Of a DNA stretch of 64,000 nucleotides, positions 41,781-50,500 are shown piece by piece. The notes beneath the pieces are model-generated. The model did not search any database. It was not told where the DNA came from and saw nothing but the letters and a program-made list of their open reading frames with translations. Position 1 is the first letter of the stretch. Each line of letters opens with the position of its first letter. The stretch lies in contig CAYNML010000026.1 of assembly GCA_964398185.1 (NCBI GenBank), positions 1 to 64,000 on the forward strand, given 5' to 3'. A program made the translations under genes and the position numbers. This DNA is from Fen-1058 sp964398185. Lineage in GTDB: Bacteria > Chloroflexota > Anaerolineae > Fen-1058.

Positions 41781-42685
41781 TACTCAATCGCGTCGATCTG
41801 CTCGATGTTGATGCGCGCGACCAGATCGAAATCTTCTTCGTCAGGATCGCTGATCCCGGCGTGCACGCCGCGATCACACAGCGAACGATAGATGCAGTAG
41901 GCGCACTTGCGCTCGTTGGGCGTCTTATCCCATTCGCCTGCCTGTGCTGCTCGTTGTTCGATCTCGCCGATCAGATCGATCAAAAAGCGGTAATCGGCGG
42001 CGTGCTGGGCGGCGTCGTAGGGCAGGGCGATCGGCTGAGCGGGGCGCTCCGCGTGGGCGAACCAGTAGATCATCGAGACGGTGCCCGGCGGGCGCTGCTG
42101 CGCGTTAGCGAGCACGTAGCGATACACGCGGGTCTGCACGCGCTGCAAGAGTTGATCGCGCGTGGGCTGGCGGTGTTCCGTTTTCCAATCGACGATCACC
42201 GCGCGATCGTCGTCACTGGCGATCAGATCGAAGTGGGCGGTAAGGCGATAGCCGCCCGTCACGGCGAGCGTAGTCTGCGAAGCAGTCTCAGCGGACTGGC
42301 CCAGAGATTGCTTCGTCGCGCTTGGCGCTCCTCGCAATGACGATGCAGCGATAGGGATCGACAGCGCCGCTTCGGCACGGCGCTGTGCCGGCAAATCGTG
42401 CAGGGTCGTGTTCAGGCTGGCGAGATAGCTTTGCCACCAGCGCGCCAGTTCCGGCTCGCCAATGGATTCGGTCAACGTCTCGGCGCTCAACCCTTCGACG
42501 TGTTGTTGAATCAAGCGGTGAAAGCGGCGGCCCAGTTCGGCCAGGCGTTCGCGCTCCAGCAGCGGCTCCGCCTCAACGGCGGGCCAGGCCTGCTCCAACA
42601 GATAGCGCAACTGAAAGCGCCGTGGGCAGTCGAGGTAGTCGCTGAGACTGGCTTGGGAGAAGCGGAAGTTGGTAGGTAGAGACAT
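41777..42685 (-). CDS. PD-(D/E)XK nuclease, RecB/Cas4-like with Fe-S cysteines
   Basis: 302 residues. FSQASLSDYLDCPRRFQLRYL at the N-terminus with the first cluster Cys; nuclease motifs FHRLIQQH, HFDLI and VIVDWKTE (D...ExK-like with the W-K-T form); and a C-terminal cluster CAYCIYRSLC. This is the AddB/Cas4-type 4Fe-4S nuclease layout. No other CRISPR genes are near, so a repair role with RecJ is more likely. Residues about 114-142 are encoded by a family A repeat inserted in-frame (42258-42342), giving the peptide SLRGAPSATKQSL. Confidence 0.88.
   Translation of the reverse strand: MSLPTNFRFSQASLSDYLDCPRRFQLRYLLEQAWPAVEAEPLLERERLAELGRRFHRLIQQHVEGLSAETLTESIGEPELARWWQSYLASLNTTLHDLPAQRRAEAALSIPIAASSLRGAPSATKQSLGQSAETASQTTLAVTGGYRLTAHFDLIASDDDRAVIVDWKTEHRQPTRDQLLQRVQTRVYRYVLANAQQRPPGTVSMIYWFAHAERPAQPIALPYDAAQHAADYRFLIDLIGEIEQRAAQAGEWDKTPNERKCAYCIYRSLCDRGVHAGISDPDEEDFDLVARINIEQIDAIEY
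42258..42342. repeat. Interspersed repeat family A, copy 4, inside a gene
   Basis: GTCACGGCGAGCG...GAAGCAGTCTC...GAGATTGCTTCGTCGC...GCTCCTCGCAATGAC, matching the intergenic copies, but within the reading frame of the RecB-like nuclease between its two nuclease subregions. Confidence 0.85.
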
Positions 42686-42689
42686 GTTG

Positions 42690-42785
42690 TCTTCCTGACA
42701 AGATGACCGAATGATCGGATGACATGATGACCTTGCTGCGAGATCATCCCGTCATCTTGTCATCTCTTCATTTTGTCATCTTATT
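42690..42785. repeat. Octamer array with inverted halves
   Basis: Left half with GACAAGATG, ACCGAATG, ATCGGATG, ACATGATG; right half CATCCCGT, CATCTTGT, CATCTCTT, CATTTTGT, CATCTTAT. The halves are roughly complementary. It fills the gap between two minus-strand genes and overlaps the end of the upstream one. Same unit type as the array inside trpG. Confidence 0.8.
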
Positions 42786-43450
42786 CCACCAAACATCACA
42801 ACTGCTCGCTTCACGGCGGCCACACACTGCGCCGTCTGTTGATTGACTTGCTGCGGCGTAAAGTACAACACGTTCTCGTGGGCGGTGCGCGGGCGTCGTT
42901 CGCGGATGACGATGCCTACCTCGCCCTGCGTGCACGGCACCGCCAGATCGACGTTGTAGCGGGCGCGGGCTTCGCGGATGACGTAGCCGCGCTCGGCGGC
43001 GATGCCCGCATCTTTCAGCGCGCGCCACATCACGTCGTGCTCGTGCGGTCCCAGGATCAGATCGTTGATCTCCCACGCGCTGAACAGCCGTTCGCCGGTG
43101 GTCAACACGAACGTCAAACGCCGCCAGCGTTTCGACGGGATGGGATGCGGCAGTTCCAGCAGCGGGCTGAGCTGCAACTTGTAGTACGGATCGCTGGCAT
43201 GGGGATGCTGTGCTTCCGCGGGCAGCAGATCGCGCCGGCTCAGCAATTCGTGGCCGCGCACCTGCGCATACCAGCGCACGCTGAAGGCGTCATCACCAAA
43301 GGGCTTGGTGCAATAGAAGGCAACGAAGTCGGGCGGGAAGAATTTAGGCGCGGTCTTCTGCGGGATGCGATACCAGTGCTGCTCGCGCGCCAGAGCCAGA
43401 TCGCGCGGCGAATTCATCACGGCCACGAGCACGGACGAATCGGGTTGCAT
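42776..43450 (-). CDS. Conserved hypothetical protein
   Basis: 224 residues, soluble. Not assigned. Features: LVAVMNSPRDLALAREQHWYRIP near the N-terminus, PFGDDAFSVRWYAQV, LPHPIPSKRWRRLTFV, and a C-terminal segment RYNVDLAVPCTQGEVGIVI that faintly recalls endonuclease-like folds (D...E-V-G) without the Lys. Its start lies 6 nt after a TAGAAT box, so the mRNA is probably leaderless. A role together with the adjoining nuclease/RecJ operon is possible but unsupported. Confidence 0.75.
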   Translation of the reverse strand: MQPDSSVLVAVMNSPRDLALAREQHWYRIPQKTAPKFFPPDFVAFYCTKPFGDDAFSVRWYAQVRGHELLSRRDLLPAEAQHPHASDPYYKLQLSPLLELPHPIPSKRWRRLTFVLTTGERLFSAWEINDLILGPHEHDVMWRALKDAGIAAERGYVIREARARYNVDLAVPCTQGEVGIVIRERRPRTAHENVLYFTPQQVNQQTAQCVAAVKRAVVMFGGIR

Positions 43451-43456
43451 GGCGTG

Positions 43457-43485
43457 ATTCTAATATGAAAGACGCGCGGCGTAAA
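43457..43485 (-). promoter_or_regulatory. Promoter for a leaderless transcript
   Basis: Minus strand TTTACG (43485-43480), 17-bp spacer, TAGAAT (43462-43457), then 6 nt to the ATG at 43450. Confidence 0.65.
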
Positions 43486-43515
43486 GCAGAGAAGACGGCG
43501 CGCCGAAGAGGTCAA

Positions 43516-44205
43516 TCAATGCTCGGCGCCTTCGCTGATCTGCCGCAGGCGCTCGTGATCGAGCACGACGATATAGCCGCCCGGCTCCGTGTGCACCAGT
43601 CCCTCTTTGCGGAAGCGGCTCATCACGCGGATGGCGGTTTCGATAGTCGTGCCGGCCATGTCGGCGAGGTCCTGGCGTGACAAGGGCAGGTTGATGCGCG
43701 TGCCGTCGTCCGCTGGCTCGCCCACCTTGTTGCACAATTTCAACAGGATGTTGGCGAGGCGCACGTCGACGCGCTCCACCGCCAGCACCCGCATCTTCAT
43801 GGCGGCCTGCAGCCGCTCGCCCAGCAAATGGATGATGCGCAGCGCGATGTCGGGGTACTGGCGGATGAGGCGCAAATAGGGTTCGCGTTCGATGCTGAGG
43901 GCTGCGGCGGGCGTCATCGCCACCGCCGTGGCCGGGTGCAGGGGCAGCAGCAGCCCGGCTCCACCAAACATCTCGCCGGGCGTGATTACTTCCAGCAGGT
44001 TCTCCTGGCCGTCGCTGGTGTATTTGACGATCTTGATCTGGCCCGCGCAAACCACCCACAACCGATCGGCCGGATCACCTTCCAGGAAAATCATTGCATC
44101 TTGATCAAAAAGGTCTACGCGGAACCACTCGGCCTTGGCGGCGATCTGATCGTCGGTCAATGAAGCGAAGAGTGAAACCTGGCGCAGGATTTCAACGGGG
44201 TTCAT
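43516..44205 (-). CDS. Crp/Fnr-family transcriptional regulator
   Basis: 229 residues: cyclic-nucleotide-binding-type beta barrel (about 15-125; FLEGDPADRLWVVCAGQIKIV, TPGEMFGGAGLLL) and a Crp-type HTH (about 165-215; LSRQDLADMAGTTIETAIRVMSRFRKEGLV). The barrel has no N-terminal Cys cluster of the Fnr type. The ligand is unknown. Follows rnz and a zinc-ribbon gene in the same direction. Confidence 0.93.
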   Translation of the reverse strand: MNPVEILRQVSLFASLTDDQIAAKAEWFRVDLFDQDAMIFLEGDPADRLWVVCAGQIKIVKYTSDGQENLLEVITPGEMFGGAGLLLPLHPATAVAMTPAAALSIEREPYLRLIRQYPDIALRIIHLLGERLQAAMKMRVLAVERVDVRLANILLKLCNKVGEPADDGTRINLPLSRQDLADMAGTTIETAIRVMSRFRKEGLVHTEPGGYIVVLDHERLRQISEGAEH

Positions 44206-44218
44206 GGCGCATCGCGAA

Positions 44219-44249
44219 GACCTCGAAGGTTTGGAAAACTTCCGAGGTC
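44219..44249. repeat. Palindromic repeat between regulator and zinc-ribbon genes
   Basis: GACCTCGAAGGTTT facing AAAACTTCCGAGGTC, imperfect hairpin. Same family as the 38811-38911 element. Confidence 0.65.
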
Positions 44250-44256
44250 GAGATAT

Positions 44257-44547
44257 CTATCTGCCGCGCAGCCGCAGCCGCGCATCGCGGCAGTGCGGGC
44301 ATTCCAGGCCAAAGTATTCGCGCCCGCAGGTGCGGCACACGCGCGGATCGACCGGGCGCTCGTCGTTGAGCGAGGCGGCGATGAGCACAATCTCCTGGCC
44401 TTCAAAGCGCTTGAGCACTTCGCTCAAATCCTCGCCCATGATCATGAGCCTGCCTTCCACGCGGTGCAGCACGCCGCGCTTGACGGCTGCATCCAATTCA
44501 TAGGCGGCTGTCGCCATCTCCAGCACTGTGGCTTTACGCATCGACAT
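44257..44547 (-). CDS. Small zinc-ribbon protein
   Basis: 96 residues. An N-terminal helical part (KATVLEMATAAYELDAAVKRGVL), GEDLSEVLKRFEGQEIVLIAASLNDERP, then a zinc ribbon CRTCG...CPHC near the C-terminus followed by basic residues. Function unknown. ATG 44547 (MSMRK) follows GAGGAGG and overlaps the end of rnz by 14 bp, so the two are probably co-translated. Confidence 0.75.
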   Translation of the reverse strand: MSMRKATVLEMATAAYELDAAVKRGVLHRVEGRLMIMGEDLSEVLKRFEGQEIVLIAASLNDERPVDPRVCRTCGREYFGLECPHCRDARLRLRGR

Positions 44548-45508
44548 GGGCATCCTCCTCGGCTGGCGCGGCAATGACGCGCTGCGCCGCTTTGTCCTTC
44601 TGAATTCGAAAATGATCGAAGTCGCGCGCCACCAGCGTTTCGGGGAAGATCGCGCGGGCTTCGGCCAGCACGTCGCGCTCGGCGTGGCGCCGCGACAGGT
44701 GGGTCAGGATCAACTGCTTCACCCCGGCCGCGCGCGCCAGCTGCGCGGCTTGCGTCGCCGTCAAATGACCAAACGCTGTGGCCAGCTCAGCTTCGTCGGC
44801 GCAGTACGTCGCTTCGATCACCAGCGCGTCCACGCCGCGCACGGCGTCGATCAAATTATCCACCCGCGCCGCGTCCCCGACCACGGCCAGCGACGCGCCT
44901 TCGATCAGCTCGCCCAGCACGTCGTCGGGCTGAATCACGCGGCCGTCGGCCAGCTCGATCGGTTTTCCGGAAACCAGCAGTTTGCGCTCCGGCCCGAACG
45001 GCACACCCAGCGCCTCGGCCTTGTCCGCCAGGAAGGGACGATGGGATTTCTCGCGGAACAGGTAACCGAAGTTGCCGCTGCCGCGATGCGTGACCGAAAA
45101 CGCCGACAGATCGAACGACTTGTCGCCCAACAGCTTACCCGGCTTGACTTCGTTGAAGTGCAGCTTCACCACGGTCTTGGCCTCGCGCAGCACAATCTTG
45201 TAGATCAAATCCTCCACCCGATCGAGCGCGGCGCGGCCCCCGTAGATATTGAATTCCTCCAGCGTTTCCCAGCGCATCAGCGTGCTCAACAGACCGGCCA
45301 GCCCCAGGATGTGATCGAGGTGCCCGTGGGTCAGCAGGATCTTATCGAGCCGTTTGAAGCCCAGGCCGCTCTGCAGCAGTTGACGCTGCGTGCCTTCACC
45401 GCAATCGATCATGAAACGGTGCTCGTTGTGCAGCACCATGGCCGACGGCAAGCCGCGTCGGATGGACGGGGCTGAAGCAGAAGTGCCGAGGAAGACGATT
45501 TCGAACAT
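44534..45508 (-). CDS. rnz: Ribonuclease Z-type metallo-beta-lactamase
   Basis: 324 residues. MFEIVFLGTSASAPS start, CGEGTQRQL, and the zinc motif THGHLDHILGL (HxHxDH, about 60-65); further ligands near 140 (VTHRGSGNFGY) and LTHLSRRH near 290. RNase Z/ElaC endonucleases process tRNA 3' ends. Heads an operon with the zinc-ribbon and Crp/Fnr genes. Confidence 0.9.
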   Translation of the reverse strand: MFEIVFLGTSASAPSIRRGLPSAMVLHNEHRFMIDCGEGTQRQLLQSGLGFKRLDKILLTHGHLDHILGLAGLLSTLMRWETLEEFNIYGGRAALDRVEDLIYKIVLREAKTVVKLHFNEVKPGKLLGDKSFDLSAFSVTHRGSGNFGYLFREKSHRPFLADKAEALGVPFGPERKLLVSGKPIELADGRVIQPDDVLGELIEGASLAVVGDAARVDNLIDAVRGVDALVIEATYCADEAELATAFGHLTATQAAQLARAAGVKQLILTHLSRRHAERDVLAEARAIFPETLVARDFDHFRIQKDKAAQRVIAAPAEEDAHVDA

Positions 45509-45517
45509 GAGACTGAA

Positions 45518-46030
45518 CTATTGCGCGCTGGCGATGGCGGTGAACAGCAGCACGATGACGCTGAGCACCAGGTTGATGCGCGTCAGGCGCACCTGCTGCC
45601 GCTGCACGCGATCGATCTGCGCTTCATCCGCCAGACCGTTGGCGATGAGCAGCGCGTTGCGTTTCAGCATTGGCTGCACGGAAAACGTGATGAAGGCCGC
45701 CACCAGAATCATGCCCAGCACGGCCACATGCTTGAGCAGAATCGCTTGCGCCCACGGACTGTCGAATTGCAGGAAGCCTTTGTAGAAGCGATTGGTAAAC
45801 GTCTGCACCATGCCGGTCAGGATCAACACGGCGAGGCTGATATTGGCGATCGGCTGGAAGCGCTTCAGCAGGGCTTCCAGCAGGCGTGCGCGCAGCGGGA
45901 GATCAGCCACAGCCCGATCGAGCACTGGCTGCACGACGAGGGCCAGCGTGACCAGGCCACCGATCCAGGCGACCGTGGCGAGGAGATGCAGGAAGAAACT
46001 CGTGCTGATGATGAGGTTGCTGGTTGACAT
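45518..46030 (-). CDS. CopD-like integral membrane protein
   Basis: 170 residues, four or five hydrophobic helices: FFLHLLATVAWIGGLVTLALVV with a membrane His, ISLAVLILTGMVQTF, ILLKHVAVLGMILVAAFITF and a C-terminal helix. It resembles the CopD/DUF2269-type membrane domain; a copper or heme role is not established. A TATAAT box ends 7 nt before the ATG, so the transcript may lack a leader. Confidence 0.75.
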   Translation of the reverse strand: MSTSNLIISTSFFLHLLATVAWIGGLVTLALVVQPVLDRAVADLPLRARLLEALLKRFQPIANISLAVLILTGMVQTFTNRFYKGFLQFDSPWAQAILLKHVAVLGMILVAAFITFSVQPMLKRNALLIANGLADEAQIDRVQRQQVRLTRINLVLSVIVLLFTAIASAQ

Positions 46031-46037
46031 GGTTTGG

Positions 46038-46043
46038 ATTATA
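46038..46043 (-). promoter_or_regulatory. -10 box next to the CopD-like start codon
   Basis: TATAAT on the minus strand, 7 nt before ATG 46030. No good -35 is visible. Confidence 0.5.
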
Positions 46044-46056
46044 CCTGAAAAATAAC

Positions 46057-46092
46057 AAAAACCTCCCGGCGGTTCTGAACCGCCGGGAGGTT
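46057..46092 (-). terminator. Palindromic repeat acting as terminator of the GH gene
   Basis: Perfect 15-bp stem AACCTCCCGGCGGTT / AACCGCCGGGAGGTT with a 3-nt loop (46060-46092), followed on the minus strand by TTTTTGTTATTTTT. Lies 25 bp beyond the stop of the GH gene. Same family as the in-gene palindrome of aroA. Confidence 0.75.
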
Positions 46093-46117
46093 GCAGCGTC
46101 ACTCAGTGCCGCGCTGC

Positions 46118-47491
46118 TTATTCGTCGCCGGTGACTTCTTTCAAGAATCTACGCACCGGATCCCACGAGGCGCGCCGGCTGCCATCGGCCTTGATCAAGC
46201 TATAAGGCACGGGATCGTCCGTGGGGCCTTTGCCTTTATTGCCATAGTCCATGTTCCATAAGAAGGCCAGTTTCACGAAGCCCCATTCCTTCATCAATTT
46301 GAAGGCCTCCACGATGTTGTTGCCCTGTTCTTCCACCGTGTTGTCCTGCGCAAACTCGAAGCCCGGTGGAAATTCACCGTAATCTTCGCTGCTGGCCCAG
46401 CCGAACTCCGTCACGCACAGCGGCTTCTGGTTGTTGAGCAGTTGGGCATAAGCTTGCAGCGTGTCCTTGAAGTACCACGAGCGGTGCGGCGTGCCCTGGC
46501 TGTTGTCAAACGGGCCCCGGAATTTCGCGGTAGCGGCCTTGGGCAGGCTGGGTGCTTCGGCGGCGCTGACATTGGGGCCGATGTTGTAACCGTTATGGTG
46601 CACGCCCACACAATCGACCGTGTCCACCAGCCCGTTGTCGATCATCATCTGCATGTAGCGCACATCGTCGATGGCTGTGGCGCCGTCATCCCAGCCGGTG
46701 GGCGACAGCGCTCCGCTGATGACCATGATGTTGGGATCTTCGGCCTTGATGGCTTGATAGGCGGCGCGCAGCAGATCGACGTAGCGCCTGGCATCCAGCG
46801 TCTGCGGATTCGTGCGCCACTCGCGCATCAGGTTCTGCTCGTTCCACACTTCAATGGCCTGCACCTTGCCCTTGTAGCGCTGCACCACCTTGCGCACGAA
46901 ATCGGCGTAGGCCTGCGGATCATCGGGCGGGCCGTCGATGGCGTCAGGATCGTTTTCGCCCGGGGGGACACTCGGCTCCAGGCCGGGATGCGTCCACTTG
47001 GGTGCGGTGGGAATGCTCAGCATGACGCGCAGGCCGCGCTCGTGCGCCGCGTTGACGATGTTATCGAAGCCGGTCCAGTCGATGTTGCCCTGCTCGTGCT
47101 CGAACACGCCCCATTGCAATTGCTGCTTGATCCAGCGGGCGTGCAAGCGATCGGCGAGATCGGCGGCGAGTTTCGGATCACCTACCAGCCCGTTGACCTG
47201 CACCCCGTAGCCGAAGTCCATTTCAGGATACAGGCCATCCGGTCCGAAGTTGGGGTTCAACGTCGGCGCAGGTGTTGGCTGTGGTTGCTGCGCGGCTTGT
47301 GTGGGCGCAGGCTGAGCCGGCTTCGTCGCCTGCACGACGGGTGCTGCTAGGGTGGGCGCTTGTGCGGTGGTGTCGGCGGGCTTGCTGAAGAAGACGTTGT
47401 ACACCAGCACCGCGCCCAGCGCCACCAGTCCCAGCCACGCGATAATCAACACGGGCAGGGGAATGCGATTAAAGAACGAGTCATTTTTCAT
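46118..47491 (-). CDS. Membrane-anchored clan GH-A-like glycoside hydrolase
   Basis: 457 residues: an N-terminal membrane anchor (about 13-34), a Pro/Gln/Ala-rich linker (about 45-80), then a TIM-barrel-like catalytic domain. Two glutamates sit in clan GH-A positions: Glu218 in EVWNEQN (acid/base) and Glu362 in CVTEFGW (nucleophile), as in GH5/GH39-type enzymes. HHNGYNIGP lies between them. Probably acts on extracellular polysaccharide; substrate unknown. ATG 47491 is chosen over upstream in-frame codons that overlap a terminator. Paralogous to the C-terminal domain of the next gene. Confidence 0.85.
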   Translation of the reverse strand: MKNDSFFNRIPLPVLIIAWLGLVALGAVLVYNVFFSKPADTTAQAPTLAAPVVQATKPAQPAPTQAAQQPQPTPAPTLNPNFGPDGLYPEMDFGYGVQVNGLVGDPKLAADLADRLHARWIKQQLQWGVFEHEQGNIDWTGFDNIVNAAHERGLRVMLSIPTAPKWTHPGLEPSVPPGENDPDAIDGPPDDPQAYADFVRKVVQRYKGKVQAIEVWNEQNLMREWRTNPQTLDARRYVDLLRAAYQAIKAEDPNIMVISGALSPTGWDDGATAIDDVRYMQMMIDNGLVDTVDCVGVHHNGYNIGPNVSAAEAPSLPKAATAKFRGPFDNSQGTPHRSWYFKDTLQAYAQLLNNQKPLCVTEFGWASSEDYGEFPPGFEFAQDNTVEEQGNNIVEAFKLMKEWGFVKLAFLWNMDYGNKGKGPTDDPVPYSLIKADGSRRASWDPVRRFLKEVTGDE

Positions 47492-47527
47492 GTTGCCAGT
47501 TGCTCCGTTGAAGACAGTTGCCAGAAG

Positions 47528-47552
47528 CAAAAGCGCAGAGATTGCTCTGCGC
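47528..47552 (-). terminator. Terminator after the large multidomain gene
   Basis: GCGCAGAG / CTCTGCGC, 4-nt loop, followed on the minus strand by TTTTG. Confidence 0.8.
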
Positions 47553-47577
47553 CTTTGTTGGTTCTACCCGCCACTTG

Positions 47578-50500
47578 CTAACGCGACCCGACCACTGCGC
47601 CCAGCGAATCGCACGCCGGACAGCTGTCGCCCGGTCGGATGATGGCGTAGCCCGCCATCGGATCGCTGTCGTAATTGGTGAAGTCCACGTTCCAGATGAT
47701 CATGATGCGCACCTTGCCGCTGTTGATCGACATCGCCGCAGCCTCCGCCAGCCACTGCGCTTGCTGCGCCAGCGTGACATCTTTGGCCCACGCAAACGCG
47801 GGGGCGGCCTGTTCCAGCGGCGGATAGCCTTCGTCGGTCAAGTAACCGAACTCGGTGAAGCACACCTTGCGCGCGCCACCGAAGGCGCCATAGTATAGAT
47901 TCATCGTTGGGGCGAAGTACCACGAGTAGTGTGTGCCGCCCGCGGGATGGCCTGAACTGGCCGACGGTGAGGTCGCGCCTGAGTTGTGATGCGCGCCCAC
48001 GCAGTCCATGTAGTTGGCCGCACCGGCTGCGGCCATCTGCTGCAGGAACACATCGTCGTTGCAGCCGCCCGCCTGGCAGCCGCCCGCAAAGAAACCGGTG
48101 GGCGCCAGGGCGGCGCTGACCACCATCGTGTTGGGATTGGCCGCTTTGATGGCGTTGTAAGCTTTGGCCAACAGCTGGGTATAGGTCGCGCCGCTCACCT
48201 GACCGGTGGGCCATTCGCGATCGATGTTGGGTTCATTCCACACCTCGATCGCATCCGCACCCGCGGCGGCCATCGCCGCCACCGATTGGGCATACTCAGC
48301 CTGATAGCCCGGATCGGTCACGCGACTCTTGTCGCCCAACACGCCCAACAGCACCTTGAAGCCCGCGCCGTGCGCCATGTTGATCAACCCAGCCGCGTCG
48401 CCACCCGCAAAAGTCTGCACCTTGATCCAGCTCATGCCAGCTTTCTTCATCAAGTCGGGGCGGCGGAAGCCGTTGACGTGACCGCCCAGCTCAAATGAAC
48501 CAACGTTTACTGGACGCGTAACGGGCGGCGGATTGCCAGCCACAACATTGCCCGCCGGCGGATCACCGGCGACGATGACGGCGCTCAATTGCGTGCCGAA
48601 ATTGGTCTGGCCGCTGCGCAGCTGCCACAGCCCGGTGTAGTTGCCGTACTGTTCGGGCGAGGTCAATTCCACGCTGACTTCTACTTCGGTGTTGGGCGCA
48701 ACTTTGCCCACCGGCACCGTGTCGGGCGAGGCCATCTTGGCGCCGCTCACATAGACCAGCGCCGTATCTTCCGGCCAGTCACACGAGCCGCTGTTGCGCA
48801 CTTTCCAGGTCTTCTTGAATTTCTCGGCGTTCTTGAATTTGGAGCCATCGGGCACGGTAACGTCGGCCACGTAGGTTGAACTGAGGCACGCTGCGTTTGC
48901 CGCCGTTGCGGTTGGGGTGACGGTGGTTCCCGCCGTCACCGTATCCGTCGTCGTAGTGGTGGCGGTCGCCGTGATGGCCGCCGTGTCGCTGAGCGCGGCG
49001 GTGATGCGGAGCTTGCTCTCACCGTGCGGTTGTGATCCAACTAAGGCGGCGATCTTGAATTCACCGGCTTGATCGGGGACGGTCCACACGTAGGTGGTAT
49101 CGGTGATCGGGCGGGTGATGGTGATGATCTGGCCGTTCGCCAGCTCGATCTTCCACTGCATATCGAACGGCGTGGGCAGCCCTTGCGGCACGGCCTGCTG
49201 CCGATAGCCCTTCAGCGCTTGCGCGAGCGAGGCCTGTTCAACGTCGCCTGCCAGGCCGGTGATCACGGCGCCGCGCATGTGCCGCGGCAGTAGCAGTTCC
49301 AGTTGGCGGGCCAGCGTGCGCGCCGTCTTGACTACCACTTCGCGCGGCTTGCCGTTGTCTACATATTTGAAGCGGTACGTGTGCGTGACGTCGTCGTATT
49401 CAAAGTCGCTGACTTGCGTCGGATTCGCCAGCGTCAGCGTGAGGGTCGAACCGGGCGTGAGGGAAACGGGCTCCGTGAAGCTGAACTGGCCGATCGGTTT
49501 GATGGCTTCCGCAAAAGGCACTTCCACGGTCTGGCCGTCTTGCGTGGCGAGGCTGGCCACGGAATAGATCGGTTGGAACTTGTAGCGATCGATCTGCGTG
49601 GGCGCCCAATCGACCAGCGCGTAACCGGTCTTGCCGCTCAGGTAGTTGGCGGGGTCCTGGCCGAAATCGGCTTGCACGATGTCCACTGCATTGCCGATGG
49701 CGACCCAGTCGTAACCGGCGGTATCCGGCGCGCCGTTCTGATCGATGGACGGCGCGGGCAGCACCACGGCCAGCAGCTTCGTTTCTGCGTGCAGCCGATC
49801 GGCCAACTGCTCGATCAGTGTCGTAAAGGCGGCGCGGTCTTCCACCGGCAGCCCGCGATAATCGATGGCGAGGCCGGCGAAGTTCTTGCGGGCGGCCAGC
49901 TCGACCAGTTTGTCCAAATGCGTCCTGGTCGCGGCTTCATCGGCCAGAATGCTTTGCACGGGGGCCGCTTCCAGCGACTGCACCACCGGATACAGCCGGG
50001 CTTTGCCCAGGTCTGGCAGGTCGCCTGCCGTGGCAACGATGGCGCCATCGTCGGCGACGGTCCAGCCCAGAATGAAGGCCTCAGTTACGGTATCGGCCGC
50101 CCCGGCTGGCAGCTGCTGGCCGGGCCGCACTTGCACACTCACAGCTGGAGCCATGGAGGTGGATTGGAACAGGGCAACGCTCTGCGGCAAAGCAGCAACC
50201 TGCGCCGAGACTGTGCCGCCAGCCGGATCGACATAGGCGCCCAGCCACGACCAGCTGGCGCCGTCCCACCCGTACAAGTCATACGTTTGATCGGGCTGCG
50301 CGGTGGCGGGCAGCGCCACCGCGATGCTGGCCGGAACCGGGTCCTGCCCGCAAGCGCTGAGCTCATAGACGGGGCTGCGCAAAACCAGCTGCGCCGGTTG
50401 TGCCGCTTGCGCGGCAGACAGCTCCTCGCCAGCCTGTCCCGTTTCATACTGAGCCTGTTCGATGGCTGTGGTATTGAAGGTCAACGAACGGCTCGAATCC

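Noticed and set aside
41777..42685. Cas4 of a CRISPR system
   Set aside because: The cysteine and nuclease motifs fit Cas4, but no cas1, cas2, effector or array is present, and the gene is coupled to recJ; a repair-type RecB-like nuclease is more likely.
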